37,307 nt of DNA from Actinomycetota bacterium. GTDB taxonomy: Bacteria > Actinomycetota > Actinomycetes > S36-B12. The first letter of the stretch is position 1. Each line of letters opens with the position of its first letter. The stretch is taken from NCBI GenBank assembly GCA_010029945.1, contig RGQW01000002.1, forward strand, positions 1 to 37,307, in the 5' to 3' direction. A model generated the notes under the pieces. That model did no database searches. It was not told the DNA's origin and saw nothing but the letters and a program-made list of their open reading frames with translations. Below are positions 23,643 through 32,027 of the stretch, in pieces. The position numbers and the translations under genes were made by a program.

Positions 23643-25124
23643 ATGGACGCGGTATTCGTCGATGGAAAATCCCGCCCCGGTACCTCGGGTGCTCGCGGTC
23701 AGGTCGTCAACCCGGCCAACGACGAGGTCGTTGCGGAGTACGAGTACGCGGGCGCGGAGGATGTCGATGCCGCGGTGCGAGCCGCGCGATCTGCCTACGC
23801 CGACTGGTCCACTGCGGCCCCCGTGGAACGCAGCGAAGCGCTGCGCGCGTTGGCGGATCGGATGCAGTCGCGCTCGGAAGAGTACGTCGCGGCGGAAACG
23901 GCGCAGGCCGGAAAGCCGTTGCGTTTGTCCCGAGAATTCGATGTGCCGGGCTCCATCGACAACGCTGCGTTCTTCTCCGGTGTGGCCAGGAACCTCGAGG
24001 GCAAGGCGTCGGCCGAGTGGGATGGCGAGCACACATCCATCATCCGTCGCGAGCCGCTGGGTGTCGTGGGCTCCATTGCTCCATGGAACTACCCATTGCA
24101 GATGGCCATGTGGAAGGTCCTTCCCGCGATCGCCGCGGGCAACACCATCGTGCTCAAGCCCGCGGAGATAACCCCGACGACCACCGTGATGTTGGCCGAG
24201 GACTGTATGGCCGCGGGGATTCCGGCCGGCGTCGTGAACGTGGTGGCCGGTGCCGGCCCGGTGGCCGGCGAAGCACTTATGTCGCACCCGGACGTGAACA
24301 TGGTGTCCTTCACAGGGTCGACCGCTGTCGGTCAACGCGTGATGGAACTTGCGACCGCCACCTTGAAGCGAGTCCACCTCGAACTCGGTGGGAAAGCTCC
24401 GTTCCTGGTCTTCGATGACGCCGATCTCGACGCGGCTGTGCAGGGTGCTGCGGCCGGTGCGCTGATCAACACCGGACAGGACTGCACCGCGGCGACCCGC
24501 GCGTACGTCCAGCGGCCGCTGTACGACTCCTTCGTCGAGGCGGTCAGCGAACTGTTCTCGCAGGTTGTCATCGGAGACCCACTCGATGACTCCACCGACA
24601 TCGGTCCGCTGATTTCTCGCCGGCAGCAAGACAGGGTGGCCGGCTTCGTGGATCGAGCCCGCGCTGACGGGGCCACCGTCCGCGCCGGTGGCCACATCCC
24701 GACCGGAGACCTGGCCAAGGGCGCCTTCTATCCGGCCACAGTGATTACCGACGCTGCCCAGACCAGCGAGATCGTCCAAGCGGAAGTCTTCGGACCAGTG
24801 TTGGTCGTCCTACCGTTCGACTCCGACGATGAAGGCATCGCGCTGGCGAATGACACTCCCTACGGCTTGGCGGCATCGGCGTGGTCGACCGATGTGTTTC
24901 GAACACTTCGGGCCCAGCGTGAAATGCAGGCGGGGTGCGTGTGGATCAACGACCACATCCCGATCGTCAGCGAGATGCCCCATGGGGGCTACAAGCAGTC
25001 GGGATTCGGGAAGGACATGTCCACGTACTCCCTGGAGGAATACACCCAGATCAAGCACGTGAGTATGGACATAACGGGCACCGCACGCAAGGAATGGCAC
25101 CGCACAATCTTCTCCGAAAAGTGA
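23643..25124 (+). CDS. Aminobutyraldehyde-type dehydrogenase, second paralogue
   Basis: NAD(P)-dependent aldehyde dehydrogenase of 493 residues, similar along its whole length to the one at 10067. Seen: VGSIAPWNYPLQMAMWK, FTGSTAVGQRVM, general base E247 (LELGGKAPF), nucleophile C281 (GQDCTAATR) and MPHGGYKQSGFGKDMSTYSL. I start at ATG 23643: AAGGAG at 23629-23634 is 8 nt upstream, while the in-frame GTG at 23634 overlaps that ribosome site. It is followed after 69 bp by the polyamine importer, so putrescine- or spermidine-derived aminoaldehydes are the likely substrates. Confidence 0.9.
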   Translation: MDAVFVDGKSRPGTSGARGQVVNPANDEVVAEYEYAGAEDVDAAVRAARSAYADWSTAAPVERSEALRALADRMQSRSEEYVAAETAQAGKPLRLSREFDVPGSIDNAAFFSGVARNLEGKASAEWDGEHTSIIRREPLGVVGSIAPWNYPLQMAMWKVLPAIAAGNTIVLKPAEITPTTTVMLAEDCMAAGIPAGVVNVVAGAGPVAGEALMSHPDVNMVSFTGSTAVGQRVMELATATLKRVHLELGGKAPFLVFDDADLDAAVQGAAAGALINTGQDCTAATRAYVQRPLYDSFVEAVSELFSQVVIGDPLDDSTDIGPLISRRQQDRVAGFVDRARADGATVRAGGHIPTGDLAKGAFYPATVITDAAQTSEIVQAEVFGPVLVVLPFDSDDEGIALANDTPYGLAASAWSTDVFRTLRAQREMQAGCVWINDHIPIVSEMPHGGYKQSGFGKDMSTYSLEEYTQIKHVSMDITGTARKEWHRTIFSEK

Positions 25125-25193
25125 CCCGATTCATCCACCCATCGCGCCACTTCGGGCTTATATTCACTCCCTGAGGCGAAGGAAAGGACCACC

Positions 25194-26474
25194 ATGATTT
25201 CTCAACGTCCGGAAATGGTTGCAGCTCTCGCAGGTTCCATGCGCTCGTCGGTTTCGCGCCGTCGACTGCTGCAGGCCGCGGGCATATCGGGCACGGCAGC
25301 AGCGCTCGCCGCGTGCGGTGCCGGCGGTGGATCAGCGAGTGATCCCACACAGGAGCCCACGACCGAAGAGACCTCCGCCGCGGAGACGCCTAAGGAGACA
25401 GCCGCCGAGACGCCGACGGAGACCGGACCGGAAGACCTGTCCGACGTCGAGAAGGTCATCGCGTGGTCGAACTGGCCGCTGTATATCGACTACGACGATG
25501 AAGAGGTCGGTCGCCCCACCCTCGATGCGTTCTCGCAGCAAACGGGCATCGAGGTCACCTACAACGAAGACATCAACGACAACAACGAGTTCTTCGCGAA
25601 GGTTCGCACCCAGTTGGAGCAGGGACAGGACATCGAGCGCGATCTCGTCGTCTTGACGGACTGGATGGCGGGCCTGTGGATCCGGAGTGGATTCGCACAG
25701 AAGCTCGATAAGGCCAACATCCCCAACATAAAGAACCTCGTCGACGAGTACTACGACGTTTCCTTCGACCCGGGTCGTGAGTACTCGCTGCCGTGGCAAT
25801 CGGGTTTCGGTGGACTCGCCTACAACGTCGACCTTCTCGAATCGTCTCTGGGCGTCAGCGAAATCACCACGATGGATCAGCTGTTCGACCCGGAATTGAA
25901 GGGCCGCATCACGTTGCTGTCCGAAATGCAGGACACGATGGGTTGCATGATGGCGTGGCAGGGAGCAGATCCCAGCAACTTCACCGACGCGGAGTTCGAG
26001 AACGCGATCGACAAACTCACGGAGATTGTGAGCACGGGTCAAGTCCGTCAGGTCACCGGTAACGACTACATCAACGCGCTCGAAACCGGCGACATCATCG
26101 CGTGTATCGGATGGTCCGGTGACGTCTTCGCGATGGACGGCAACTACGGCTTCTCGCTGCCGGAGTCCGGAGGCATGCTCTGGAGTGACAACATGCTCAT
26201 TCCTTCGACGGCCACGCACAAGAAGAATGCTGAGGCCGTCATGAACTACTACTACGAGCCCGAGATCGCGGCGGAAGTTGCCGCCTGGGTCTGGTACATC
26301 TCGCCGGTCAAGGGCGCGCGGGAGGCGATGGAGGCGATCGATCCCGAGTTGGTCGAGGTTCCCTGGATCTTCCCGACGGAGAAGGAACTGACGAACTCGT
26401 ACGTCTTCATGTCGCTCACGCCCGAGCAGAACGAGAAGTACCAGCGGATGTTCCAGCAGGCAATCGGCCTGTAA
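25194..26474 (+). CDS. potD: Polyamine ABC transporter substrate-binding lipoprotein (PotD/PotF-like)
   Basis: A 426-residue extracytoplasmic binding protein for spermidine or putrescine. The N-terminus has a twin-arginine motif (SRRRLLQAAG, residues 21-30) and a lipobox LAAC with C41, so it appears to be a Tat-exported lipoprotein. A Thr/Glu-rich linker follows to about residue 80. The mature domain shows VIAWSNWPLYIDYDDEE, TYNEDINDNNEFFAKV, LVVLTDWMAGLWIRSG, LPWQSGFGGLAYNVD and IGWSGDVFAMDG, typical of PotD-like proteins. It stands first in the importer operon, before the ATPase gene, with a hairpin between them. Ligand preference cannot be read. Confidence 0.92.
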   Translation: MISQRPEMVAALAGSMRSSVSRRRLLQAAGISGTAAALAACGAGGGSASDPTQEPTTEETSAAETPKETAAETPTETGPEDLSDVEKVIAWSNWPLYIDYDDEEVGRPTLDAFSQQTGIEVTYNEDINDNNEFFAKVRTQLEQGQDIERDLVVLTDWMAGLWIRSGFAQKLDKANIPNIKNLVDEYYDVSFDPGREYSLPWQSGFGGLAYNVDLLESSLGVSEITTMDQLFDPELKGRITLLSEMQDTMGCMMAWQGADPSNFTDAEFENAIDKLTEIVSTGQVRQVTGNDYINALETGDIIACIGWSGDVFAMDGNYGFSLPESGGMLWSDNMLIPSTATHKKNAEAVMNYYYEPEIAAEVAAWVWYISPVKGAREAMEAIDPELVEVPWIFPTEKELTNSYVFMSLTPEQNEKYQRMFQQAIGL

Positions 26475-26484
26475 CGACAGCGTG

Positions 26485-26507
26485 TGCGGGGGCCATGAGC
26501 CCCCGCA
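26485..26507 (+). terminator. Stem-loop between the binding-protein and ATPase genes
   Basis: A perfect 9-bp stem, TGCGGGGGC (26485-26493) and GCCCCCGCA (26499-26507), with a 5-nt CATGA loop and no U-run. Structures of this kind in importer operons often stabilise the binding-protein message or cause partial termination. Confidence 0.65.
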
Positions 26508-26537
26508 TCGTCGTCTCGTTCTCCCGAAGGGTGGTCG

Positions 26538-27674
26538 ATGGTCGAGTCACGCAAGGTTGAGGATCTTCACCTTCGCAACCTCACGAAACGGTTCGGTGAC
26601 TTTGTCGCAGTCGACGATCTCACCCTGACAATTCCCGCCGGTAGTTTCTTCGCCCTCCTTGGTCCCTCCGGCTGCGGCAAGACCACGACCTTGCGGATGG
26701 TGGCGGGCCTCGAGGACCCTTCCGAGGGCTCCATTTCGATCGGCGAACAAGACGTCACCGGCTTGCGAGCCTTCAAACGTCCGGTCAACACCGTCTTCCA
26801 GTCCTACGCGCTGTTTCCGCACTTGGACATCTTCGAGAACGTCGCCTTCGGTCTCCGGCGGCGGGGAGTCAAGGACATAAAGCCGGCCGTGGAGGCGATG
26901 CTCGAACTCGTCGAGCTGACGCCGATGGCTCGCCGCAAGCCCAAGCAACTATCCGGAGGGCAGCAACAGCGGGTAGCGGTGGCTCGAGCGCTCATCAACG
27001 AGCCGGAGGTCCTCTTGCTCGACGAGCCGCTCGGTGCGTTGGACTTGAAACTGCGTCGTCAGATGCAGATCGAGCTCAAGCGCATCCAGATGGAAGTGGG
27101 GACGACGTTCGTGCACGTCACCCACGACCAGGAGGAGGCCATGACCATGGCCGACACGGTCGCGGTGATGAACGAGGGGCGCATCGAGCAGATGGGGGCA
27201 CCCGCGGACATCTACGAGTTGCCGGAGACGGTTTTTGTGGCGCGCTTCCTGGGTCAATCGAATCTTTTCGCCGGCAGGCGGGAATCCAGCGGGTCGGATT
27301 CGGTGACGGTAGCGGCGCACGGTCAGCAGTTCACTATCCCGAATTCCCGCAACAATGCCCCGGGCGGTGATGTCATCGTGGGGGTTCGTCCGGAGAAGAT
27401 GACGATCGTCGACGCGGGTGACCCCATTCCCGACGCGCATGACCGCATCGCCGGCCGCGTTGTAGACGTCTCCTATACCGGAGTCAGCACCCAGTACCTG
27501 GTGAAGACGAGTTGGGGTGAGGAAATCTCCGTCTTCGAGCAAAACGACGTTGTCGGCGACCAGTCGGCCGTCGGTGACTCGGTGGAAGTTCATTGGGCGC
27601 GTGACCACGCATTCGGGCTCGATGGAACGGGCACGAGTGCGGACGACGTCGAGTCCGCGATGCCGGTGGTCTGA
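26538..27674 (+). CDS. potA: Polyamine ABC transporter ATP-binding protein
   Basis: ATPase of 378 residues. Seen: Walker A GPSGCGKTT (42-50), Q-loop VFQSYALFPHLDIFENVAFG, signature LSGGQQQRVAVARAL, Walker B LLLDEPLGALDLKLR and switch HVTHDQEEAMTMAD, then a C-terminal TOBE region with GVRPEKM. The QxxSG/PHLD pattern and C-terminal domain fit PotA. ATG 26538 follows GAAGGGTGG. Its TGA overlaps the ATG of the next permease gene by one base. Confidence 0.94.
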   Translation: MVESRKVEDLHLRNLTKRFGDFVAVDDLTLTIPAGSFFALLGPSGCGKTTTLRMVAGLEDPSEGSISIGEQDVTGLRAFKRPVNTVFQSYALFPHLDIFENVAFGLRRRGVKDIKPAVEAMLELVELTPMARRKPKQLSGGQQQRVAVARALINEPEVLLLDEPLGALDLKLRRQMQIELKRIQMEVGTTFVHVTHDQEEAMTMADTVAVMNEGRIEQMGAPADIYELPETVFVARFLGQSNLFAGRRESSGSDSVTVAAHGQQFTIPNSRNNAPGGDVIVGVRPEKMTIVDAGDPIPDAHDRIAGRVVDVSYTGVSTQYLVKTSWGEEISVFEQNDVVGDQSAVGDSVEVHWARDHAFGLDGTGTSADDVESAMPVV

Positions 27675-28564
27675 TGCCCGCGTTGATCCCCACTTCGACG
27701 TCGGAGGCGCCCCCTCAGGTCGCGGCCCGCAAGCCGCGGACGGGGTATCTGCTCCTCGCGCCGGGTATGGGCTGGTTGGCAGTCTTCTTCGCCATCCCGT
27801 TCGTGACGCTGTTCATCACGAGTCTGCAGGTTCCCACCGGCGCTTCCGGCGTATATGCACCCGGGTTCGACATCGCCAACTACGGCGAAGCACTCTCGCA
27901 GTACGGACACCTGTATATCCGCTCGTTCATCTACGCCGGTCTGGCGACGCTGTTCGCCTTGATCATCGCCTACCCGCTGGCCTACTTCATCGCCTTCCGC
28001 GGAGGTCAGTGGAAAGGCCTCTTGCTCGTCTTGGTGATCGCCCCGACGTTCGCCAGCTTCTTATTGCGCACCTACGCGTGGCGCACGATCTTGGCGGATG
28101 AAGGGCCGGTCACCGGCTTCTTCAACGCCCTCGGCGTCTTGCCCGAGGGGAGAATTCTCAGCACGAGCATCGCGGTCGTCGCCGGCCTGACCTACAACTT
28201 CCTGCCCTTCATGATCCTCCCGCTGTTCGCCTCCTTGGACAAACTCGATCCGCGATTGATCGAAGCATCCAACGACTTGTATGCGTCACCGGTCACGACA
28301 TTCCGCAAGGTGGTGTGGCCACTGTCGCTGCCAGGAGTGGTCGCCGGCACGTTGTTGACCTTCATCCCCGCATCGGGTGACTACATCAACGCGCAACTAC
28401 TCGGGTCGATCACCACCAGAATGATCGGTTCGGCGATCCAGGTGAACTTCATTCAGTTCCGCGACTATCCGATCGCGAGCGCGCTCTCGGTGATGCTGAT
28501 GTTCATCATCTTGATCGTCGTGTCGATTTATATCCGCCGATCTGGGACGGAGGATCTTGTCTGA
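27674..28564 (+). CDS. potB: Polyamine ABC transporter permease (PotB-like)
   Basis: Membrane subunit of 296 residues, with a roughly 27-residue polar N-terminus and about six membrane segments (LAVFFAIPFVTLFITSLQ and others). The EAA loop LDPRLIEASNDLYASPVTTF precedes RKVVWPLSLPGVVAGTLLTF, and IPASGDYINAQLLG is a PotB hallmark. Start and stop overlap the neighbouring genes by one base each, so the complex is made in a coupled way. Confidence 0.93.
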   Translation: MPALIPTSTSEAPPQVAARKPRTGYLLLAPGMGWLAVFFAIPFVTLFITSLQVPTGASGVYAPGFDIANYGEALSQYGHLYIRSFIYAGLATLFALIIAYPLAYFIAFRGGQWKGLLLVLVIAPTFASFLLRTYAWRTILADEGPVTGFFNALGVLPEGRILSTSIAVVAGLTYNFLPFMILPLFASLDKLDPRLIEASNDLYASPVTTFRKVVWPLSLPGVVAGTLLTFIPASGDYINAQLLGSITTRMIGSAIQVNFIQFRDYPIASALSVMLMFIILIVVSIYIRRSGTEDLV

Positions 28565-29418
28565 TGCGCTTCGTCCGTCGTCACATTCTCACCGTCGCCG
28601 CGTTCATCGTGCTGGTGTATTTGTTCATTCCGGTTGCCGTAGTGGGCGTGTTGAGCTTCAACGACCCGCCGAGCAAGTACAACACCAAGTGGTACGGCTT
28701 CTCCCTCGACGCGTGGACCAACATGTGTGGCATCCCGGGCGTCTGCGAGTCCTTTGTGGAGAGCATCAAGATCGGTCTCATCTCCACGTTCGTGGCCACG
28801 GTCTTAGGAACGATGGTCGCGTTCGCGCTCGTGCGTTATCGCTTCCGAGGACGGAAGACGACGAACCTGCTGATCTTCTTGCCGATGGCGACACCGGAAG
28901 TCGTGATGGGATCGAGCCTGCTCGCTTTGTTCTTGAACATGACGTTCCCGCTCGGCACCACGACGGTGATCATCGCTCACATCATGTTCACGATCTCGTT
29001 CGTCGTCGTGGCCGTGAAGGCGCGCCTGCAGGGACTTGATCCGAGCCTGGAAGAGGCATCGCGAGACCTCTACGCCGACTCCCGAGCGACCTTTCAACAT
29101 GTGACATTCCCGTTGGTTGCCCCGGGTATCGCCGGCGCGGCCCTGTTGGGTTTCGCGCTGAGCTTCGATGACTTCATCATCAGCTTCTTCAACGCGGGAA
29201 CATTGGTGACGTTCCCGATTTACGTGTGGGGCGCCGCCCAGCGCGGAATCCCGGTCCAGGTGAACGCCCTCGCCACCCTGGTGTTCCTGGTGGCGTTGGC
29301 GATTGTCCTGATCGCGCAGTTTGTTGCCTGGCGTCGCCGCAAGGCCCTCCAGGCCGACATGGCGAGCAGGGACGCCGACCTCAAGGCGCTCAGCATGGAC
29401 GCCCTCTCCCGCTCCTAA
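28564..29418 (+). CDS. potC: Polyamine ABC transporter permease (PotC-like)
   Basis: Membrane subunit of 284 residues. Seen: first membrane helix FIVLVYLFIPVAVVGVLSF, then SFNDPPSKYNTKWYGFSLDA, the EAA loop LDPSLEEASRDLYADSRATF with QHVTFPLVAPGIAGAALLGF, and LSFDDFIISFFNAGTLVTFP, characteristic of PotC/PotI. It ends the importer operon, followed by a 180-bp gap with a short CCGCG-AA-CGCGG dyad (29419-29430). Confidence 0.93.
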   Translation: MRFVRRHILTVAAFIVLVYLFIPVAVVGVLSFNDPPSKYNTKWYGFSLDAWTNMCGIPGVCESFVESIKIGLISTFVATVLGTMVAFALVRYRFRGRKTTNLLIFLPMATPEVVMGSSLLALFLNMTFPLGTTTVIIAHIMFTISFVVVAVKARLQGLDPSLEEASRDLYADSRATFQHVTFPLVAPGIAGAALLGFALSFDDFIISFFNAGTLVTFPIYVWGAAQRGIPVQVNALATLVFLVALAIVLIAQFVAWRRRKALQADMASRDADLKALSMDALSRS

Positions 29419-29442
29419 CCGCGAACGCGGGGGAATGTGTAG

Positions 29443-29476
29443 GTGAACCTGCGGACCTGTGTGCGTGAACGTGCGG
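29443..29476 (+). repeat. Direct repeat GTGAAC(C/G)TGCGG, 22-bp spacing
   Basis: GTGAACCTGCGG at 29443-29454 and GTGAACGTGCGG at 29465-29476, offset by 22 bp (two helical turns), upstream of a TACAAT -10-like box at 29507-29512. Candidate regulator-binding direct repeat for the FAD oxidoreductase/agmatinase unit. Confidence 0.4.
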
Positions 29477-29506
29477 CCATCGCCCGTTAACGGTGCCGTG
29501 TGGGCG

Positions 29507-29512
29507 TACAAT
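29507..29512 (+). promoter_or_regulatory. Candidate -10 box TACAAT
   Basis: TACAAT about 87 bp upstream of ATG 29599. No convincing -35 at 16-18 bp, though CCGTTA (29484-29489) is at 17 bp. Probably drives the FAD oxidoreductase gene. Confidence 0.35.
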
Positions 29513-29598
29513 GACGTTACCTCGCAGTGCTGAAGGGATTGGTGGGACGTCGCAACGATCGGTTGCGACCCTCGGACACGTCTCACCCTGGAGATCCC

Positions 29599-31017
29599 AT
29601 GAAATTCGCAACCAAAGCCACACCGCAAGCCCTTGCATCCATTGCGGACGCCACGCGGTCGGTGTTCTGGCTCGACCGACCCGAGCGTCCTGAACCCGAG
29701 CCTGGCCTCGAGGTGGACATCAGTACCGACCTCGTCGTGATTGGCGGTGGGTTCACCGGACTGTGGGCCGCGCTCCTCGCCCACGACGTCGACCCCGATC
29801 GAGACATCGTGTTGATCGAGCGCACCCGCATCGGCGACGGCGGCACCGGTCGCAATGGCGGCTTCGTAGCTGCGAGCCTGACCCACGGCTTCGGAAACGG
29901 CCTGTCCCGCTGGCCGGGAGAAATGCCCGCGCTGCTATCGATGGGGCAGCAAAACCTCGAAGACATCGAGACGTTCATTGGGTTGAACGGCATCGACTGC
30001 GATTTTCGTCGCGCAGGAGAGATCGATGTCGCCGTTGCCGACCACCAAGTCGCAGAATTGCGCGAGGCCGCGGAAGAGATGAACGCCTACGGTCTCGGCG
30101 TCGAGTTCCTCGAGGGCGACCAGATGCGCAAGAGGATCGATTCGCCGAGTTACCTGGCCGGGCTGTTCGACAGAAGTTCGGTCGCACTCGTCGATCCCGC
30201 CAGGCTCGCCTGGGGGCTGCTGGAGACGGCGAAGAAGCGTGGCATCCGAGTCTTCGAAAACACCGAGATGACCGGGTTCGAGGATCAGGGTGATCGAGTT
30301 GTCCTGAGCACCGGAGACCACTCGATCACCGCCAAGCGAGCCGTCGTCGCCACGAACGCATTTCCCAGCGTCATCTCGGCTATCCGCCACCGGGTCGTTC
30401 CTGTCTACGACTACGTACTGATGACGCAGCCGCTCACCGACGAACAGTGGGCGTCGGTGGGGTGGGCGGCGCGTGAGGGTGTCGGCGACTCAGGCAACCA
30501 GTTCCACTACTACCGCCCCACCGATGATGGGCGCATTTTGTGGGGTGGGTACGACGCCATCTACCACCCCGGGAACGGTTTCGGTCCACAGTTCGACAAC
30601 GACGAAGACTCCTACGCCCGTCTCGCCACACACTTCCTGCAGACGTTTCCCCAGCTCGAAGGGATCCGCTTCACGCACGCGTGGGGCGGCGCCATCGACA
30701 CCTGCTCGCGGTTTACCGCGTTCTGGGGGACCGAAGCAGACGGCAAGATCGCCTACGTGGCCGGCTTCACCGGCCTCGGGGTAGGTGCGAGCCGGTTCGG
30801 GGCCCAGGTGGCGCTCGATCTCGTGGATGGCTACGACACCGCGCGCACGAAGTTGCAGATGGTCCGCTCCCAGCCGATGCCGTTCCCACCGGAGCCGCTT
30901 CGTACGCTGGGAATCAAGTGGACGACGACGTCGCTGCAGCGCGCGGACGCCAAGGGCGGCAAGCGGAACCTGTGGTTGAGAACGTTGGATCGCTTCGGGC
31001 TCGGATTCGATTCCTAG
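29599..31017 (+). CDS. FAD-dependent amine oxidoreductase (DAO family), second paralogue
   Basis: A 472-residue flavoprotein of the same family as the gene at 5981. Seen: TRSVFWLDRPERP, Rossmann motif DLVVIGGGFTGLWAALLA, IGDGGTGRNGGFVAASLTHG, ITAKRAVVATNAFPS, RFTHAWGGAIDTCSRF and YVAGFTGLGVGASRFG. I start at ATG 29599, preceded by GGAG; the frame upstream to 29527 is promoter DNA. Lying after the polyamine importer and before the agmatinase-family gene, it likely oxidises an amine such as putrescine, spermidine or an N-acylated or gamma-glutamylated derivative. No gamma-glutamylpolyamine synthetase is in the window. The TAG stop lies inside an 18-bp palindrome. Confidence 0.87.
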   Translation: MKFATKATPQALASIADATRSVFWLDRPERPEPEPGLEVDISTDLVVIGGGFTGLWAALLAHDVDPDRDIVLIERTRIGDGGTGRNGGFVAASLTHGFGNGLSRWPGEMPALLSMGQQNLEDIETFIGLNGIDCDFRRAGEIDVAVADHQVAELREAAEEMNAYGLGVEFLEGDQMRKRIDSPSYLAGLFDRSSVALVDPARLAWGLLETAKKRGIRVFENTEMTGFEDQGDRVVLSTGDHSITAKRAVVATNAFPSVISAIRHRVVPVYDYVLMTQPLTDEQWASVGWAAREGVGDSGNQFHYYRPTDDGRILWGGYDAIYHPGNGFGPQFDNDEDSYARLATHFLQTFPQLEGIRFTHAWGGAIDTCSRFTAFWGTEADGKIAYVAGFTGLGVGASRFGAQVALDLVDGYDTARTKLQMVRSQPMPFPPEPLRTLGIKWTTTSLQRADAKGGKRNLWLRTLDRFGLGFDS

Positions 31018-31028
31018 GATCCTAGGAA
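31011..31028. repeat. Perfect 18-bp palindrome over a stop codon
   Basis: TTCCTAGGATCCTAGGAA is its own reverse complement. It contains the stop codon of the FAD oxidoreductase gene (31015-31017) and two CCTAGG boxes. It could be an operator for the next gene, or a transcript dyad; with no loop it is a poor terminator. Confidence 0.7.
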
Positions 31029-31063
31029 CCCGCGAGAGCGTCTCGCTGGGCAGCGCTTCGGGC

Positions 31064-31069
31064 TACAGT
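31064..31069 (+). promoter_or_regulatory. Candidate -10 box TACAGT before the agmatinase gene
   Basis: TACAGT ends six bases before ATG 31076, and no Shine-Dalgarno is seen. This geometry suits a leaderless start, but no clear -35 is found. Confidence 0.35.
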
Positions 31070-31075
31070 CCCTCC

Positions 31076-32025
31076 ATGACGCGTTACGGGCACCAGTACG
31101 GCCCGGATTACACGTTTCTTGGAGTCCCGGCAGCGGACCTCGATGACCCGTCGACGTACAAAGACGCCGACGTGGTCATCGTTGGTGCCCCGTTCGATGG
31201 TGGCGCGTCCTATCGCTCGGGAGCTCGGTTCGGACCGCAGGCGATTCGCGCGGCCTGCTACCTCGGTCACGACGGCTCGCGCCCCTCACTCGCGATGCGC
31301 GTGGACGGGCTCCAAGACCTCACGGTGGTCGATGTCGGCGACGTCGAGATGTATTCCGGCGACGCGCAGCGCTCCTGCGCCGATCTCGAGAAAGTCATCG
31401 AGCAGATCTCGGCAACCGGAGCCGCACCACTGGTTCTCGGGGGAGATCACACCATCACCTGGCCGGACGTCACCGGCGTTGCCCGAGCCCGCGGCTGGGG
31501 CAAGGTGTCGGTCATCCACTTCGACGCGCACGCCGACACCGGCGATATCGAGTTCGGATCGCTGGTCGGCCACGGCCAGCCGATGCGCCGGCTGATCGAG
31601 TCCGGAGCCGCCCGCGGAGACAAGTTCTTCCAGATCGGATTGCGCGGCTACTGGCCGCCGCCGGACATCCTGGAATGGATGACCGAGCAGAAGATGCGCT
31701 CCTACGAAATGACAGAGATCGTCGCCCGCGGCTTCGACGTCGTGATGGACGAGGTCATCGATGCGTCCATGGACGAGTGTGACGGTGTGTTCCTCAGCGT
31801 CGATATCGACGTCGTCGACCCCGGTTCGGCCCCTGGAACCGGAACCCCCGAGCCCGGTGGCCTGACCGCCCGGCAATTGCTCGATGCGGTGCGTGACATC
31901 GCCTACCGCGTCCCCTTGCTCGGAATCGACGTGGTGGAAGTGTCCCCGCCGTACGATCACGCGGACATCACCGCCCTGCTCGGCAACCGTGTAGTCCTCA
32001 GCCGCTGCTCGACGGTCGATCGTGA
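31076..32025 (+). CDS. speB: Agmatinase-family ureohydrolase with probable 3' frameshift
   Basis: A manganese ureohydrolase (agmatinase, guanidinobutyrase or relative) releasing urea from a guanidino compound. All metal ligands are visible: H125 (GGDHT), D150/H152/D154 (FDAHAD), D243/D245 (SVDIDVVDPG). VVEVSPPYDHADITALLGNR near residue 288 is the normal family C-terminus. After VVL (308, ending at 31999) the frame becomes arginine-rich nonsense and runs on to 32203, about 180 nt inside the next gene. If one base is missing near 32000, the reading would be PLLDGRS and stop at TGA 32023-32025, two bases before the next ATG, a normal gene junction. I give that end. Catalysis might survive, as all active-site residues precede the break. 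Confidence 0.82.
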
Positions 32026-32027
32026 CC

